Below are positions 1-9,460 of a stretch of 64,000 bases of DNA, piece by piece. A model generated the notes under the pieces. It was not told the DNA's origin and searched no databases. It worked only from the letters and a program-made list of their open reading frames with translations. Within the stretch, counting starts at the first letter, position 1. The number at the start of each line of letters is the position of its first letter. The stretch lies in assembly GCA_949948715.1 (NCBI GenBank), contig CATLGW010000001.1:62001-126000 (forward strand), read 5' to 3'. A program made the position numbers and the translations under genes. This stretch comes from an uncultured Lachnospiraceae bacterium (GTDB lineage Bacteria; Bacillota; Clostridia; Lachnospirales; Lachnospiraceae).

Positions 1-511
1 CCGATATCGGTTTACCGCCCTGACCGGGGGGACTTATCGATTTGACGCGGGCCTGGATGCCGGAGTGAATGTGAGACTGCGGATCAGCGGCGAGAACGGT
101 TCGTCCCTAAGTTACGGGACAAACGGCCTGACGATGGATCTGGAGGCCGGAAAAACATACATTTTGAGCGTGGAATATCGAAACGGATTCAGCGATTATG
201 GGGTTGGTATCGGTATTCCGTCTGAGATAGGTGAAATCACGGGGCAAGAGTCCGTCTTGGGCAGCATTACCTATCAGGACCAGAAGAATCAGTACTATTA
301 CACCGCGCCGGTCAGCGGGAAATACTCGTTTACGGCAAATCTGAGCGAGGGCGAGACGGTGAGACTGCGTGTCAGCGGCGAGAACGGGGAGTCCCTGTCC
401 TATGGGACCAATTCATTGACGGTGGACTTAGAGGCCGGCAAAAGGTATATTTTAGGAGTGGAATACAAAGGCTGTCTCTGCGGCTACGAGGTGGCCATAG
501 GATACGAATGA
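1..511 (+). CDS. Secreted/surface repeat protein, 5' end outside the window
   Basis: The reading frame is open from base 2, so only the C-terminal part of about 169 residues is present. Two copies of a 96-residue unit can be seen: the VRLR(I/V)SGENG segment at base 71 recurs at base 359, followed each time by SLSYGTN, LEAGK and a YIL-VEY strand. The composition (Gly, Tyr, Ser, Thr and alternating hydrophobic residues, no Cys cluster) suggests a beta-sandwich of the kind found on secreted proteins, with resemblance to pre-peptidase C-terminal-like domains. There is no membrane anchor or sortase motif at the C-terminus. The N-terminal domains, which would define function, lie upstream. Seen: the repeats. 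Inferred: extracellular location. Confidence 0.7.
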   Translation, partial: RYRFTALTGGTYRFDAGLDAGVNVRLRISGENGSSLSYGTNGLTMDLEAGKTYILSVEYRNGFSDYGVGIGIPSEIGEITGQESVLGSITYQDQKNQYYYTAPVSGKYSFTANLSEGETVRLRVSGENGESLSYGTNSLTVDLEAGKRYILGVEYKGCLCGYEVAIGYE

Positions 512-576
512 CAGGGCGAAAAGAATTGTTTGTTTTCCGGTTTACAGGATATTTATGGCAGGGCTTCCCATATTCT

Positions 577-605
577 TTGACTTCTCCCCTCATTTATGGC
601 ATAAT
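577..605 (+). promoter_or_regulatory. Sigma-A-type promoter for the Wzz-like gene
   Basis: TTGACT (577-582), a 17-nt spacer and CATAAT (600-605). It lies 45 nt before the GTG start at 650, in the gap after the repeat-protein gene. Confidence 0.6.
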
Positions 606-649
606 AGACCCAGACTTTTAAACATACTAAATACGGGAGGAACGCGGTA

Positions 650-1438
650 GTGGAAGAAAGAGAGATTGATTTAAAGGATCTTGCGGTGAAGGTGCTGCTG
701 CATTGGCGCGGCGTTATCATTATGATGTTGATCGGAGCGCTTCTGATGGGCGGCTACAGCTACATGAAGACCGGCAAGGAGGAGAAGGCGCAGATTGCGG
801 CCAGGGAAGCTCAGGCCAGCGGGGCCGAGGGCGCTCCGGCAGAGCCCGTAGAGGTGATTCCGGCCCATGTGGAGGTCAAGGATGTGCTGATGGGGGCGGT
901 GTTGTTCGCGTTTCTGTATGCGGGGATCTTTGCCGTCGCTTACATTCTGGACAACAAAATCAAGCTCTGTGACAATCTGGAAAAGCTGTATCAGATTCCC
1001 CAGTTGGGCAAAATACCAGAGGCCGGGTCCGGAAAAAAGAAGCTCTTTTCCTTCGTGGACAGGCGTATCCGCGCTTTTGGGAACCGGGGAATGCGGAAAC
1101 TCACTGGGGAGGAAGCGGTGAATCTGGCTGCGGTTTCGGTGCGGCTGATCGCCCAGGCCAACAACCTGACCTCCCTGAGCCTGATCGGCTGCAATATGAC
1201 GGAGGATACCCTGGCTGACTGCAAGAGGCTGGAGCAGCTTCTGGACCAGGAGGGGATCGCGGTTACCGTTCTCAACAATGTGCTTTATGAGGAGACTGCC
1301 ATGGAGCAGCTCGGCTGGGTGGAGGCGGCCGTGCTGGTGGAGAGAGCCGGGGCCACCTTCTACAGCGAGATAGATCAGGAGCTGGCGCTTTTGTACCGGC
1401 AGAATATTCTGGTGCTGGGGGGAATCGTAAAGGGGTAG
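650..1438 (+). CDS. Wzz/chain-length-determinant-like membrane protein with degenerate BY-kinase-like tail
   Basis: A 262-residue protein with two membrane segments (about residues 18-36 and 85-105), the topology of Wzz/CapA-type polysaccharide co-polymerases. The extracytoplasmic loop is only about 45 residues, much shorter than usual. The cytoplasmic part from about residue 150 follows the outline of a bacterial tyrosine kinase (CpsD/EpsB type): a helix like the one before the P-loop, an SLIGCN strand where SxxPGEGKS would be expected, and a closing VERAGATFYSEIDQEL...ILVLGGIV segment like the end of those domains. No Walker A, Walker B or Tyr-rich tail is present, so it should not bind ATP in the normal way. 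Start is GTG at 650 after GGGAGG. It is transcribed alone from the promoter at 577-605. The kinase resemblance is inference from pattern only. Confidence 0.6.
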   Translation: MEEREIDLKDLAVKVLLHWRGVIIMMLIGALLMGGYSYMKTGKEEKAQIAAREAQASGAEGAPAEPVEVIPAHVEVKDVLMGAVLFAFLYAGIFAVAYILDNKIKLCDNLEKLYQIPQLGKIPEAGSGKKKLFSFVDRRIRAFGNRGMRKLTGEEAVNLAAVSVRLIAQANNLTSLSLIGCNMTEDTLADCKRLEQLLDQEGIAVTVLNNVLYEETAMEQLGWVEAAVLVERAGATFYSEIDQELALLYRQNILVLGGIVKG

Positions 1439-1684
1439 CTCGGCGGCTGCGGCAGTGCGCGGGAAATGACGGCCTGGCGGCGCTGCCGCAAGAGGGAAAA
1501 CAGCGAGAAAATGCAGAATTGACGCTCCGGAGGGCAGTTTTTCCTATTGATTTTTAGAATGAATTATAATAAAATAATGATATGAGACTTTTTCCCTGTG
1601 GAATGGGGGCTGGCAAGGTTAGGGGGCAGGGATGACGGGTCGCTGATTGCAAGACAAAAAATAATATACAGCAGGAGGTCTACG

Positions 1685-3262
1685 ATGAAAATCAGGTTTA
1701 AACTTATTTTATTGCAATCCCTTGCGTTGCTGGCTCTGGGGGTAATTGTCATAGTCGGCAGTTGTTTTGTAACCATTGACGGAATGCGTGATCGGATCAA
1801 GGAGACGCTGCAGGTTGCAGTGGAGGGCTATACCGATGACACGGGATATCTCAAGTCCTCCGGCTATGACATCGACGTCACCGTGTTTACCGGCGACACC
1901 CGCACGGACAGCTCGATAGAGGGGGCCGTGGGGACCAAGGCCAGCGACAAGGTGATCGATGTGGTGCTGGGCCGGCATGAGGAGTACTTTGATCCGAATA
2001 TTACGGTGAACGGAACGCCCTACTACGGATTCTACAAGCCTACGGAGGACGGTATGCTCTTTGCCGGAAAGCCAAGGGCGGATGTGAATGCTTTCATCAC
2101 CCAGACGATTTACATACAGGTGGCAATCGGAGTGGGTGTCTTTATTCCCTGTTTTATCGTAGCTCTTATTCTTTTGACAATCATCTCAAAACGTATCGGA
2201 AATGCCATGAATCAGGTGCAGACTATCGCGGAGGGAGACCTTACCGGGGGAGCGGACGCCGCAATCAGGAAGTCCAGGGACGAGAGCATACAGATCAGTA
2301 ATGCGGTGATTCAGCTTAAGGCGCAGCTCAGGGACATGGTATCGAATATTACGGACTGTGCCCATCATGTCAGCGAGAGCTGCAATGTATTTTCCTCCCG
2401 GTTTGACGATATTTCAGAGGGTATCTCCAATGTGAACATAGCCATCGAGGAGATTGCGGAGGACAGCACTTCCCAGGCCCAGGAGACCTCCTCGGCCAGC
2501 CAGCAGGTGGAGAATATGGCGGCTGCCATCGAGCAGAACGTGCGCAATGTGGGCGCACTGGACAATGCGGTCAAAAAGATGCAGGAACTGTCCGCCCAGG
2601 TGGACACCGTGCTGAACGATCTGGTGGAGATCAGCAGGAAGACCGCTCTGACCATCGAGGAGGTGGGTCAGATGACCGCTGCCACCAACACCTCGGCGGA
2701 TAAGATCGGCGAGGCGGTGCAGATGATTCAGGACATTGCGCAGCAGACCAATCTCTTGTCTCTCAACGCCAGCATTGAGGCCGCCCGGGCCGGGGACGCC
2801 GGGAAGGGCTTTGCCGTGGTGGCTGAGGAGATCAGAAGGCTGTCGGAGAACTCCGCCGCCAGCGCCAGCGAGATTTCCATGATCGTTCAGGAGCTCATTG
2901 ACAATTCCAATGAGAGCGTGAGCAAGATGAATGAAGTGACGGCTGATGTGGAATTGCAGAAGGATCACCTGAGCAATACCATCAATGCCTTTGGCGGTTT
3001 AAAGACGGAGGTGACTTCCGTATCCTCCTCGTCCAGGGGTATTTTTGAGCAGACCAAGAATCTGGAGAAAGAGAAGGACGCGCTGAAGGACGTTGTAAAC
3101 AATCTGTCCGGCATAGCGGACAACAATGCGGCCTCCACGGAGGAGACCGCCGCCAGCGCCCAGACGCTTACCTCGGCGGTGGATGACTGTAATGCGGAGG
3201 TGAAGGGCCTGGCGGAGCTGAGCCAGAATCTCACCGGCCAGATAGCCAAATTTAAGCTGTAG
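1685..3262 (+). CDS. Methyl-accepting chemotaxis protein
   Basis: A 525-residue chemoreceptor. Residues 1-30 form the first membrane segment. Residues 31-140 are a short extracytoplasmic Cache-like sensor (AVGTKAS..., [19 protein letters not shown]). A second membrane segment follows at about 143-167, then a HAMP-like linker and a long helical signalling domain. The kinase-control hairpin is clear near residues 355-390 ([19 protein letters not shown], then [14 protein letters not shown]). A signal tip of this type couples to CheA/CheW in the cytoplasm. ATG at 1685 is chosen because AGGAGG sits 4 nt upstream of it; the frame is open to an earlier ATG at 1598 that lacks a good site. The ligand is unknown, and no other chemotaxis genes are in the window. 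A TATAAT box at 1565-1570 lies upstream, without a convincing -35. Confidence 0.9.
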   Translation: MKIRFKLILLQSLALLALGVIVIVGSCFVTIDGMRDRIKETLQVAVEGYTDDTGYLKSSGYDIDVTVFTGDTRTDSSIEGAVGTKASDKVIDVVLGRHEEYFDPNITVNGTPYYGFYKPTEDGMLFAGKPRADVNAFITQTIYIQVAIGVGVFIPCFIVALILLTIISKRIGNAMNQVQTIAEGDLTGGADAAIRKSRDESIQISNAVIQLKAQLRDMVSNITDCAHHVSESCNVFSSRFDDISEGISNVNIAIEEIAEDSTSQAQETSSASQQVENMAAAIEQNVRNVGALDNAVKKMQELSAQVDTVLNDLVEISRKTALTIEEVGQMTAATNTSADKIGEAVQMIQDIAQQTNLLSLNASIEAARAGDAGKGFAVVAEEIRRLSENSAASASEISMIVQELIDNSNESVSKMNEVTADVELQKDHLSNTINAFGGLKTEVTSVSSSSRGIFEQTKNLEKEKDALKDVVNNLSGIADNNAASTEETAASAQTLTSAVDDCNAEVKGLAELSQNLTGQIAKFKL

Positions 3263-3283
3263 GCTTTGTCAGGTATAGGTATA

Positions 3284-3346
3284 GCAGGACGGAAAACAGC
3301 GGAAAACCGTGGACATGGGTTTTGCGCTGTTTTTCCGTCCTCCTGC
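3284..3346 (+). terminator. Long hairpin after the chemoreceptor gene
   Basis: GCAGGACGGAAAACAGCG at 3284 pairs with a near-perfect inverse copy ending at 3346. There is no U-run after the stem, so factor-independent termination is likely but not certain. Confidence 0.55.
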
Positions 3347-3416
3347 GGTTGCTTTTAAGGGGATAAGACAGACAGTCCTCCGGCATTTTCCCAGGCTGTC
3401 CTATGGTATTCTTGCG

Positions 3417-3445
3417 TTTACAACCCCAATATTTTGTGGTATAAA
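3417..3445 (+). promoter_or_regulatory. Sigma-A-type promoter for the mutSL operon
   Basis: TTTACA (3417-3422), 17-nt spacer, TATAAA (3440-3445). This gives a leader of roughly 80 nt before mutS. Confidence 0.65.
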
Positions 3446-3534
3446 TATTTATATGTGCTTTTTTGACCAAGGCAGGGTGTGACTGGCCGAAACAATAAAC
3501 AGTAGGTACGGGCGGATAAAAGGAGTAACGGAAG

Positions 3535-6207
3535 ATGGCGGAAGTGGAAGTGAATGAGCTGACTCCCATGATGCAGCAATATATGGAAACCAAGGAGCAA
3601 TACAGGGACTGTATTCTTTTTTATCGTCTGGGGGACTTCTATGAGATGTTTTTCGACGATGCGCTGACCGCGTCCCGGGAGCTGGAGATTACGCTGACGG
3701 GAAAGGCCTGCGGCCTGGAGGAACGTGCGCCTATGTGCGGTGTTCCCTATCACGCCATGGAGAACTATCTGAGCAAGCTGGTGAGCAAGGGGTACAAGGT
3801 GGCCATCTGTGAGCAGATGGAGGATCCCAAGCTGGCCAAGGGGCTGGTAAAGCGGGATGTGGTGCGCATCGTCACGCCGGGCACCAATCTGAATGTGCAG
3901 GCCCTGGAGGCCTCTAAAAACAACTATCTGATATGCGTCACCTACACTCCCACGAAAATCGGTCTCTCCGCGGCGGATGTAACCACAGGGGATTTCTACC
4001 TGACGGAGGTGGAGGATTTAAAGAAGCTCCAGGACGAGCTGATGAAATATGAGCCCTCGGAGATTATCTGCAACGACGCTTTTTTGGTGAGCGGCATGGA
4101 CCTGGAGGATTTGAAGGGAAGGCTGCATATTTCCGTGAATGTGCTGGAGGCCCATCTGTTTGACGACGACGGATGCCGGAAGGTGCTGCAGCGCCACTTC
4201 AAGGTCAATACCCTGGCGGGGCTGGGAGTGGAGGAGTTTCCCAACGGCCTGATTGCAGCGGGAGCCCTGCTGCAGTATCTGTACAGCACCCAGAAGACAA
4301 AGATGGAGCATTTTGCCCACATCACCCCCTACCTGACCAACAAATATATGCTGCTGGACAGCTCCACCAGGAGAAATCTGGAGCTGGTGGAGACGCTGCG
4401 GGAAAAGCAGAAGAGGGGTTCGCTCCTGTGGGTGCTGGACAAGACCAGGACCGCCATGGGAGCCCGTATGCTTCGCAGCTTCATAGAGCAGCCGCTAATT
4501 GACAGGGAGGAGATGGAACGGCGTCTGGACGCTTTGGAGGAGTTAGGGAAGAACGGTGTGTCCCGGGATGAGATCAGGGAATACCTGGCTCCCATCTATG
4601 ACCTGGAGCGGCTGCTTTGCAAGGTGACCTACAAGACCGCCAATCCCAGGGATTTGATTGCCTTTCGCAGTTCTCTTGAGATGCTGCCCCACATAAAGAC
4701 GGTGCTGCAGGAATTTTCGGGGGAGGAGCTTTCCGACATACAGAAAAACCTGGAGGGCCTTGAGGATATCCATGAACTCATATCCCGCTCCATAGAGGAG
4801 GAGCCCCCCGTGACGGTGAGGGAGGGAGGCATCATCCGGGACGGCTTTAACGAAAACATCGATATGCTCCGTAGCGCCAAGCAGGACGGAAAGAAATGGC
4901 TGGCGCAGCTTGAGGAGCAGGACAGGGAGCGCACGGGAATCAAGAATCTGAGGATTAAGTACAATAAGGTCTTCGGCTATTATTTTGAGGTGACGAACTC
5001 CTACAAGAACCTGGTGCCGGAGGATTATGTGCGCAAGCAGACCCTCTCAAATGCCGAGCGTTATACCACCCCCCGTCTGAAGGAGCTGGAGGACACCATT
5101 CTAAATGCGGAGGATAAACTGCAGACTCTGGAGTATGATATGTTCTGCAAAATCAGGGAGTCCATCGCCCTGGAGTTGGAGCGGATACAGCGGACGGCCA
5201 AGGCGGTGGCAAGACTGGATGTGTACGCCTCCCTGTCGTTTGTTTCCGAGCGTAACCGCTATGTGCGCCCCAGGCTGAACGAAAAGGGCGTGATCGACAT
5301 CAAGGACGGGCGGCATCCCGTGGTGGAGCAGATGATAAGCAATGATCTGTTTATCGCCAACGACACCTATCTGAACAATGGCAGCCATTGCATCAGCGTC
5401 ATCACCGGACCCAATATGGCGGGGAAATCCACCTATATGCGGCAGACGGCCCTGATTGTGCTGATGGCCCAGATCGGCTGCTTTGTCCCCGCAAAAAAGG
5501 CGGACATCGGCATTGTGGACAGAATTTTCACCAGAGTGGGAGCCTCCGACGACCTGGCCAGCGGGCAGTCCACCTTTATGGTGGAGATGAACGAGGTGGC
5601 CAACATCCTGCGGAACGCCACCTCCGACAGTCTGCTGATTCTGGACGAGATCGGAAGGGGAACCTCCACCTTTGACGGGCTGAGCATTGCCTGGGCGGTG
5701 ATCGAGCATATCAGCAACCGAAAGCTTTTGGGTGCAAAGACTCTGTTTGCCACCCACTACCATGAGCTGACCGAGCTTGAGGGTAAGATGAGCAATGTAA
5801 ACAATTACTGTATTGCGGTGAAGGAATGCGGGGATGATATCGTGTTTCTCAGGAAGATCATAAAGGGCGGGGCCGACAGAAGCTATGGCATACAGGTGGC
5901 CAAGCTGGCGGGAGTGCCGGATATGGTCATCGACCGGGCGAAGGAGATCGCGGAGCAGCTCAGTGACAATGATATCACGGAGAAGGTTCAGAGCATCGCA
6001 GTAGACCACAGGGGTGAGGCCAGGGCAAAAAAGCAGCCTGTGTACGACGAGATGGATATGGCCCAGATGTCCCTTTTTGACACGGTGACGGACGAGGATG
6101 TGCTGAAGGAGCTGATGGAGGTGGAGGTCACCACGCTGACTCCTCTGGACGCGCTGAATACGCTCTACAGGCTGCAGAATAAGCTGAAAAACAGGTGGAA
6201 CGGGTAA
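3535..6207 (+). CDS. mutS: DNA mismatch repair protein MutS
   Basis: An 890-residue mismatch-recognition ATPase. Domain I carries the mismatch-wedge region (FYRLGDFYEMF, residues 26-36) with the Phe-x-Glu contact. Connector, lever and clamp domains follow. The ATPase domain has Walker A GPNMAGKS at residues 625-632, the GQSTFMVEM signature, Walker B LLILDEIGRGTS and the ATHYHEL switch. A C-terminal tail ends in a conserved helix. It binds mispairs after replication and recruits MutL. Start ATG 3535 follows AAGGAG. mutL begins 15 nt after its stop, so the two are co-transcribed from the promoter at 3417-3445. Length and all motifs are normal for MutS1. Confidence 0.98.
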   Translation: MAEVEVNELTPMMQQYMETKEQYRDCILFYRLGDFYEMFFDDALTASRELEITLTGKACGLEERAPMCGVPYHAMENYLSKLVSKGYKVAICEQMEDPKLAKGLVKRDVVRIVTPGTNLNVQALEASKNNYLICVTYTPTKIGLSAADVTTGDFYLTEVEDLKKLQDELMKYEPSEIICNDAFLVSGMDLEDLKGRLHISVNVLEAHLFDDDGCRKVLQRHFKVNTLAGLGVEEFPNGLIAAGALLQYLYSTQKTKMEHFAHITPYLTNKYMLLDSSTRRNLELVETLREKQKRGSLLWVLDKTRTAMGARMLRSFIEQPLIDREEMERRLDALEELGKNGVSRDEIREYLAPIYDLERLLCKVTYKTANPRDLIAFRSSLEMLPHIKTVLQEFSGEELSDIQKNLEGLEDIHELISRSIEEEPPVTVREGGIIRDGFNENIDMLRSAKQDGKKWLAQLEEQDRERTGIKNLRIKYNKVFGYYFEVTNSYKNLVPEDYVRKQTLSNAERYTTPRLKELEDTILNAEDKLQTLEYDMFCKIRESIALELERIQRTAKAVARLDVYASLSFVSERNRYVRPRLNEKGVIDIKDGRHPVVEQMISNDLFIANDTYLNNGSHCISVITGPNMAGKSTYMRQTALIVLMAQIGCFVPAKKADIGIVDRIFTRVGASDDLASGQSTFMVEMNEVANILRNATSDSLLILDEIGRGTSTFDGLSIAWAVIEHISNRKLLGAKTLFATHYHELTELEGKMSNVNNYCIAVKECGDDIVFLRKIIKGGADRSYGIQVAKLAGVPDMVIDRAKEIAEQLSDNDITEKVQSIAVDHRGEARAKKQPVYDEMDMAQMSLFDTVTDEDVLKELMEVEVTTLTPLDALNTLYRLQNKLKNRWNG

Positions 6208-6221
6208 GGGAGTGTAAGAGT

Positions 6222-8246
6222 ATGGCGCAAATTCATGTGTTGGATTCGGAGACCATTGATAAGATTGCCGCCGGAGAGGTGGTGGAGCGCCCCGCCAGCG
6301 TGGTCAAGGAGCTGGTGGAGAACGCCATCGACGCGGGGGCCGACGCGGTCACGGTGGAGGTGAAGGACGGGGGAATATCCTTTATCCGCGTGACGGACAA
6401 CGGCAGCGGTATGGAGAGAGAGCAGCTTCGCAGAGCCTTTTTGCGCCATGCCACCAGCAAGATCGCCCAGGCGGAGGATCTGACCCATGTGGCAAGCCTG
6501 GGGTTTCGCGGGGAGGCGTTGTCCAGCATAGCCGCCGTGTCCCAGGTGGAGGTGATCACCAAGACCAAGGAGAGCCTGACGGGGACGCGGATTCTTTTGG
6601 AGGGAGCCGTGGAGAAGGGATTTGAGGAGGTGGGGGCGCCGGAGGGCACCACCTTTATTGCCCGCAATCTGTTTTTCAACACGCCGGTGAGGAGGAAGTT
6701 TCTGAAACAGCCTGCCACGGAGGGTGGATACGTGACGGATTTGATGGAGCATCTGGCGCTCTCCAGGCCCGACATTTCCTTCAAGCTGACGGTGGGGTCG
6801 CAGACGAAATTTCACACCTCGGGTAACGGGGAACTGAAGGAGGTCATTTACCGTATCTACGGCAGAGAGATCGCGGCATCGCTGGTGCCCGTGGGGGAGG
6901 AGTCCCCGGACGGTATGCGCATCGAGGGCTACCTTGGGAAGCCCTCGATGGTCCGCTCAAACCGAAATTTTGAAATCTATTATATCAACGGGCGTTTTAT
7001 AAAGAGCAGCCTCTTGGCCAAGGCCATCGAGGAGGGGTACAGAGAGTATCTGATGCAGCACAAATTTCCCATGTGTGTGCTGCACATCTCCATGGACAGG
7101 GAGCAGGTGGATGTGAATGTGCATCCCACCAAGATGGATGTGCGTTTCAGCGACACGATCCGTTTTGCGGCCTTTCTCTCGGAGGCGGTGGGCAGGACGC
7201 TGCGAGGCCATGAGATGATACCGGGGGATGTGCTGGAGGATGAGAGGGCGCTTCGCAGAGCCGGACGGGAGGAACAAAAGGAGGCCCGAAGGGTGGCCGC
7301 GCCGGAGCCCTTTGAGCGGGAGCGGCGGGAGAGCTACCGGGTGGCGGAGGAGGCGGTCTACAAAAGCGGGGGGCTAAAAAGGGAGGAATTCCTGCAAAAA
7401 CCGGAGTGGGGCCGGGTAGGGAAGGATGAGGGAGAGGGAAAAGCGTCTTTTGCCCCACACCCGCAGCCTGAGACAGGGGAGTCGGCGGGGGAGGAATTTT
7501 TTGTGGAGTCGGCTTGGGAGGAGCAGGGGGCGGAATGCGGAGAATCGCCCGGACCTGGGGGCACGGCAGAGCGCCAGGGAGATGCGGAGCCGAAAATAAC
7601 TGCAAAAAAAGCGGAAGACACGGTGCAGATGGATCTTTTTGAGGAGCGCCTGCTCTCGGTCGCAAACCGCAGCCGCTACCGGATGATAGGGCAGGTTTTT
7701 GACACCTATTTGCTGGTGCAGTTTGAGGACAGTCTGTTTCTCATCGACCAGCATGCCGCCCACGAGAAGGTGAAGTACGAGAGACTTATGCGGCGGCTTG
7801 GGGAGAAGGAAGTGCTTTCCCAGGAGCTGCTGCCGCCGATTATAGTAAGTCTTTCCGGCCAGGAAGAGAGCGTCCTTTTACAGTACCGGGATGTGTTTGC
7901 GGGCCTGGGATTTGAGGTGGAGGAATTCGGAGGCAGTGAATATGCCCTGCGCGGTGTGCCGGTGGATTTGTACGGCTGCAGTGAGCGGGAGCTGTTTTTG
8001 ACGGTACTGGACGAGCTGGCGGAGGGCCCGGCCAGGGGAAGCTTTCAGGTGATGGAGGAAAGAATCGCCTCCATGTCCTGCAAGGCTGCAGTGAAGGGAA
8101 ACAGCCGCCTTGGCCTTGCCGAGGCGGAGGCTTTAATCGACGAGCTCTTATCCTTGGAGAATCCTTACAACTGCCCTCACGGACGGCCGACGATTATCGC
8201 CATGACGAAAACGGAGCTGGAGAGGAAATTCAAGCGTATCGTGTAG
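6222..8246 (+). CDS. mutL: DNA mismatch repair protein MutL
   Basis: A 674-residue partner of MutS. The N-terminal GHKL ATPase shows IAAGEVVERPASVVKELVENAIDAGA, DNGSGM and GFRGEAL. The middle (roughly residues 340-470) is a Glu/Arg/Gly-rich low-complexity linker. The C-terminal dimerisation domain carries the metal-binding endonuclease motif DQHAAHEK and the CPHGRP motif, so this is a nicking-type MutL, as expected where MutH is absent. ATG 6222 is chosen because the family begins a few residues before IxxLdxxTxxkIAAGEV; the frame is open to a GTG at 6195 that overlaps mutS. Confidence 0.97.
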   Translation: MAQIHVLDSETIDKIAAGEVVERPASVVKELVENAIDAGADAVTVEVKDGGISFIRVTDNGSGMEREQLRRAFLRHATSKIAQAEDLTHVASLGFRGEALSSIAAVSQVEVITKTKESLTGTRILLEGAVEKGFEEVGAPEGTTFIARNLFFNTPVRRKFLKQPATEGGYVTDLMEHLALSRPDISFKLTVGSQTKFHTSGNGELKEVIYRIYGREIAASLVPVGEESPDGMRIEGYLGKPSMVRSNRNFEIYYINGRFIKSSLLAKAIEEGYREYLMQHKFPMCVLHISMDREQVDVNVHPTKMDVRFSDTIRFAAFLSEAVGRTLRGHEMIPGDVLEDERALRRAGREEQKEARRVAAPEPFERERRESYRVAEEAVYKSGGLKREEFLQKPEWGRVGKDEGEGKASFAPHPQPETGESAGEEFFVESAWEEQGAECGESPGPGGTAERQGDAEPKITAKKAEDTVQMDLFEERLLSVANRSRYRMIGQVFDTYLLVQFEDSLFLIDQHAAHEKVKYERLMRRLGEKEVLSQELLPPIIVSLSGQEESVLLQYRDVFAGLGFEVEEFGGSEYALRGVPVDLYGCSERELFLTVLDELAEGPARGSFQVMEERIASMSCKAAVKGNSRLGLAEAEALIDELLSLENPYNCPHGRPTIIAMTKTELERKFKRIV

Positions 8247-8252
8247 AGCGGG

Positions 8253-8350
8253 AGCATGAAAAATACTTCTAACCGCCCGCGGCATAGGCCGTGAGCCAAG
8301 AAGTACTGAGTTTCACGCCGAAAAATGACAGAGTACGGCATTTTCATAAC
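8253..8350 (+). repeat. Diverged copy of the palindromic repeat, mutL-miaA gap
   Basis: The segment starts GCATGAAAAATACTTCTAAC, continues to AAGTACTGAGTTTCACG and then to a second hairpin, GAAAAATG...GGCATTTTC. Order and spacing match the repeat units at 24911-25222, with a different inner loop (GGCATAGGCC instead of the GCAGC/GCTGC stem). Confidence 0.75.
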
Positions 8351-8370
8351 GATTGCCGGGGGGTGAGGGA

Positions 8371-9327
8371 ATGGAAGAAAACAAGCGTCCCCTGATAGTG
8401 TTGACGGGCCCTACCGCGGTGGGGAAGACCCGGCTGTCCATTGACCTGGCCAGGGCGGTGGGCGGGGAGATCCTGTCGGCGGATTCCATGCAGGTCTACA
8501 GGCATATGGATATCGGTTCGGCAAAGATCACTGAGGAGCAGATGGGGGGAGTGCCCCATCACATGATTGATATATTGGAGCCCTGGGAAGATTTTAATGT
8601 GGTAATTTTTCAGAAGAAATGTCTGGAGTGTCTGGAGGAGGTCTACCGGCGCGGCCGCATTCCCATATTGACCGGGGGGACGGGATTTTATATCCAGGCC
8701 GTGCTTAAGGGCATTGATTTTACGGACAACGAGGAAGACTCCTCCTATCGGGAGGAGCTGGAGGCGTTGGCCCGGGAGAAGGGAGCGGGTTTCCTACATG
8801 AGCTGTTAAGACAGGCGGATCCCGACGCGGCCCGGTCCATCCATGAGAACAACATCAGGCGCACCATACGGGCGCTGGAATATCACCGCCTGACGGGGGA
8901 GAGAATCTCCGACCACAACAGGCAGGAGAGGCGTAAAGGGAGCGTATACCGCTCCTGCTATTTTGTGCTCAACGACAGCAGGGACAGGCTATACGGCCGG
9001 ATAGAGGAGCGGGTGGACGAGATGCTTGAGAGAGGCCTTGTGGAGGAGGTGCGCCGCCTGCTTGAGATGGGGGTAAAGCCCGGGATGGTGTCCATGCAGG
9101 GGCTGGGCTACAAGGAGACGGCGGCCTATCTGGAGGGGGAGTATACCCTGGAGGAGGCGGTATCCCTGATCAAGCGCGACACCCGAAGATTTGCCAAGAG
9201 GCAGCTCACCTGGTTTCGCAGGGAGCAGGACGTGATCTGGGTGGAGAAGGGGCAATTTGACTACGACGACGAAAAAATTATGGAGTTTATGCTGAGGTGT
9301 CTGGCCCAGGCGGGAATTGTGCCCTGA
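8371..9327 (+). CDS. miaA: tRNA dimethylallyltransferase
   Basis: A 318-residue enzyme that transfers a dimethylallyl group to N6 of A37 in tRNAs reading UNN codons. The P-loop is GPTAVGKT (residues 13-20). SADSMQVYRHMDIGSAK, the HHMIDIL segment, GGTGFYIQAVL and the C-terminal RRFAKRQLTWFRRE tRNA-contact motif follow in family order. ATG 8371 follows GGGGGTGAGGG; an upstream TTG at 8353 is less likely. It often lies next to mutSL in Firmicutes, as here, but a repeat element separates it from mutL, so it may have its own transcript. Confidence 0.97.
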   Translation: MEENKRPLIVLTGPTAVGKTRLSIDLARAVGGEILSADSMQVYRHMDIGSAKITEEQMGGVPHHMIDILEPWEDFNVVIFQKKCLECLEEVYRRGRIPILTGGTGFYIQAVLKGIDFTDNEEDSSYREELEALAREKGAGFLHELLRQADPDAARSIHENNIRRTIRALEYHRLTGERISDHNRQERRKGSVYRSCYFVLNDSRDRLYGRIEERVDEMLERGLVEEVRRLLEMGVKPGMVSMQGLGYKETAAYLEGEYTLEEAVSLIKRDTRRFAKRQLTWFRREQDVIWVEKGQFDYDDEKIMEFMLRCLAQAGIVP

Positions 9328-9340
9328 GGCTGGCGTTGGA

Positions 9341-9400
9341 AGCGCTTTAATGCTTAAAGTACAGGCATTCTTCATCTCTATGTGAGATTTGGGAAAGCGC
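9341..9400 (+). repeat. Partial copy of the palindromic repeat, downstream of miaA
   Basis: AATGCTTAAAGTACAGGCATTCTTCAT (9349-9375, written here in part as the hairpin AATGC/GCATT with loop AAAGTACA) matches the second hairpin of the repeat at 24982-25010. It is flanked by its own inverted pair, GCGCTTT (9342) and AAAGCGC (9394). Confidence 0.55.
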
Positions 9401-9460
9401 AATCATGGAGGTTAGGAGCGCGGCAGGAGAGCCGCTATGGCGGCGGAATGAGAGGAAAAA

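Noticed and set aside
5101-6009. 302-codon minus-strand frame inside mutS
   Set aside because: Antisense shadow of a strongly conserved gene, without a ribosome site or motif.
7147-7665. Proline-rich minus-strand frame inside mutL
   Set aside because: It results from the Gly/Glu-rich low-complexity linker of MutL read in reverse.
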